DNA of 7,228 nt. It comes from Lachnospiraceae bacterium. Lineage in GTDB: Bacteria; Bacillota; Clostridia; Lachnospirales; Lachnospiraceae. Below the pieces are notes generated by a model, which had not been told where the DNA came from, did not search any database, and saw only the letters and a list, made by a program, of their open reading frames with translations. The first letter of the stretch is position 1. Every line of letters starts with the position of its first letter. The position numbers and the translations under genes were made by a program. Positions 6,439 to 7,228 of the stretch are shown here, piece by piece. The stretch is from assembly GCA_003447895.1 (NCBI GenBank), contig DLYC01000032.1, positions 406-7,633 of the forward strand, written 5' to 3'.

Positions 6439-7228
6439 ATGGACCTTTTTGACTATATGAGGGAGACGGAAAAGGAGAAGGAGTCTCCGCTGGCCGCAAG
6501 GCTTCGCCCGACCCGGCTCGAGGACGTTGTGGGGCAGCAGCACATTATAGGCAGGGATAAGCTCCTCTACAGGGCGATCAAGGCCGACAAGCTGAGCAGC
6601 CTTATCTTTTACGGGCCTCCCGGGACCGGAAAGACCACGCTGGCCAAGGTGATCGCGGGAACGACAAGCTCGGAGTTCACACAGATCAATGCCACCATGG
6701 CCGGAAAGAAGGACATGGAGCAGGTGATCAGCCAGGCTAAGGACAGAATGGGGATGTTTGGCAAAAAGACGATTCTCTTTATCGATGAGATCCACCGCTT
6801 CAACAAATCGCAGCAGGATTATCTGCTCCCATTTGTGGAGGACGGAACGGTGACCCTGATCGGCGCGACTACCGAAAATCCCTATTTTGAAGTGAACGGG
6901 GCGTTGCTCTCAAGATCGATGATCTTTGAACTGAAGCCCCTGGAGATCGAAGACCTGATCGAACTGATCCACAGGGCGGTTTATGACAATGAGCGGGGGA
7001 TGGGGGCCTACGGCGCCGTGATCGACGACGACGCGGCTCTGTTTCTCGCGGATCTGTCGGGCGGCGATGCCAGGCGGGCGCTCAATGCCGTGGAGCTCGG
7101 AATTCTGACTACGCAAAGAAGTGCCGACGGAAAGATCCACCTGACTGCGGATGTGGTCAGGGAGTGCATCCAGAAGAAGGCGGCCCGCTACGACAAGGGC
7201 GGCGATAATCACTATGACACGATCTCCG
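6439..7228 (+). CDS. rarA: Replication-associated recombination protein A (RarA/MgsA), AAA+ ATPase, 3' end outside window
   Basis: RarA is a clamp-loader-like AAA+ ATPase that acts at stalled replication forks with SSB and recombination proteins; the B. subtilis form is YrvN. The first 263 residues are present and the frame is still open at the right edge; complete homologues are about 420-450 aa. The N-terminus MDLFDYMRE precedes PLAARLRPTRLEDVVGQQHIIG, the entry to the AAA+ fold. Walker A is GPPGTGKT at 59-66, Walker B ILFIDEIHRF at 112-121, and sensor 1 lies in LIGATTENP (140-148). The arginine finger is R159 in LLSRS, and sensor 2 is SGGDARRALN (207-216). The YDKGGDNHYDTIS at the edge matches the segment preceding the C-terminal oligomerisation domain of this family, and separates it from RuvB and DnaX. 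It starts 7 nt after glgP, so transcription from the glgP side is likely. Confidence 0.95.
   Translation, partial: MDLFDYMRETEKEKESPLAARLRPTRLEDVVGQQHIIGRDKLLYRAIKADKLSSLIFYGPPGTGKTTLAKVIAGTTSSEFTQINATMAGKKDMEQVISQAKDRMGMFGKKTILFIDEIHRFNKSQQDYLLPFVEDGTVTLIGATTENPYFEVNGALLSRSMIFELKPLEIEDLIELIHRAVYDNERGMGAYGAVIDDDAALFLADLSGGDARRALNAVELGILTTQRSADGKIHLTADVVRECIQKKAARYDKGGDNHYDTIS

Noticed and set aside
1..7228. Search for CRISPR arrays, IS ends, tRNA or rRNA genes, riboswitches and defence genes
   Set aside because: No spaced direct repeats, transposase-like protein, structural RNA signature or defence-type domain was seen; almost all of the window is coding sequence of six + strand housekeeping or hypothetical genes.

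Overview
The window reads as a chromosomal housekeeping stretch of a Gram-positive anaerobe of the Clostridia, probably Lachnospiraceae-like. That placement is inferred from protein flavour (RF2 with an INKTSSAIR segment after GGQ, and a clostridial-style glycogen phosphorylase), moderately high GC by eye, and purine-rich Shine-Dalgarno sites. No marker gene fixes the genus. All six genes lie on the + strand and are tightly packed. I see no mobile element, CRISPR array, rRNA or tRNA.

Region 1 (1-3961) looks like one operon. It holds the 3' part of prfB (release factor 2, cut by the left edge), a 402-aa stand-alone alanyl-tRNA editing protein (AlaX-L type), a 125-aa single-pass membrane protein of unknown function, a 61-aa acidic protein of unknown function, and an RsmF-type rRNA m5C methyltransferase. 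Gaps are 4, 13 and 11 nt, and the last pair overlap or nearly touch. Three of the five genes act in translation: stop-codon release, clearing of mischarged tRNA(Ala), and rRNA modification. A role for the two small proteins near that theme is guilt by association only.

Region 2 (3962-4094) is the only real intergenic gap. It carries a GC-rich hairpin just after the methyltransferase, then a perfect 15-bp inverted repeat with flanking A/T tracts (a probable intrinsic terminator), then the ribosome-binding site of glgP. I could not identify a convincing promoter for glgP.

Region 3 (4095-7228) holds glgP (complete alpha-glucan phosphorylase, PLP lysine present) and, immediately downstream, rarA (AAA+ replication/recombination ATPase), cut by the right edge. 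The SD of rarA overlaps the glgP stop codon, so the two are probably cotranscribed and perhaps translationally coupled.

I do not see an obvious undescribed system. The items most worth a second look are the two unknown small proteins and a terminator-like hairpin, oriented for the minus strand, inside the small membrane-protein gene.
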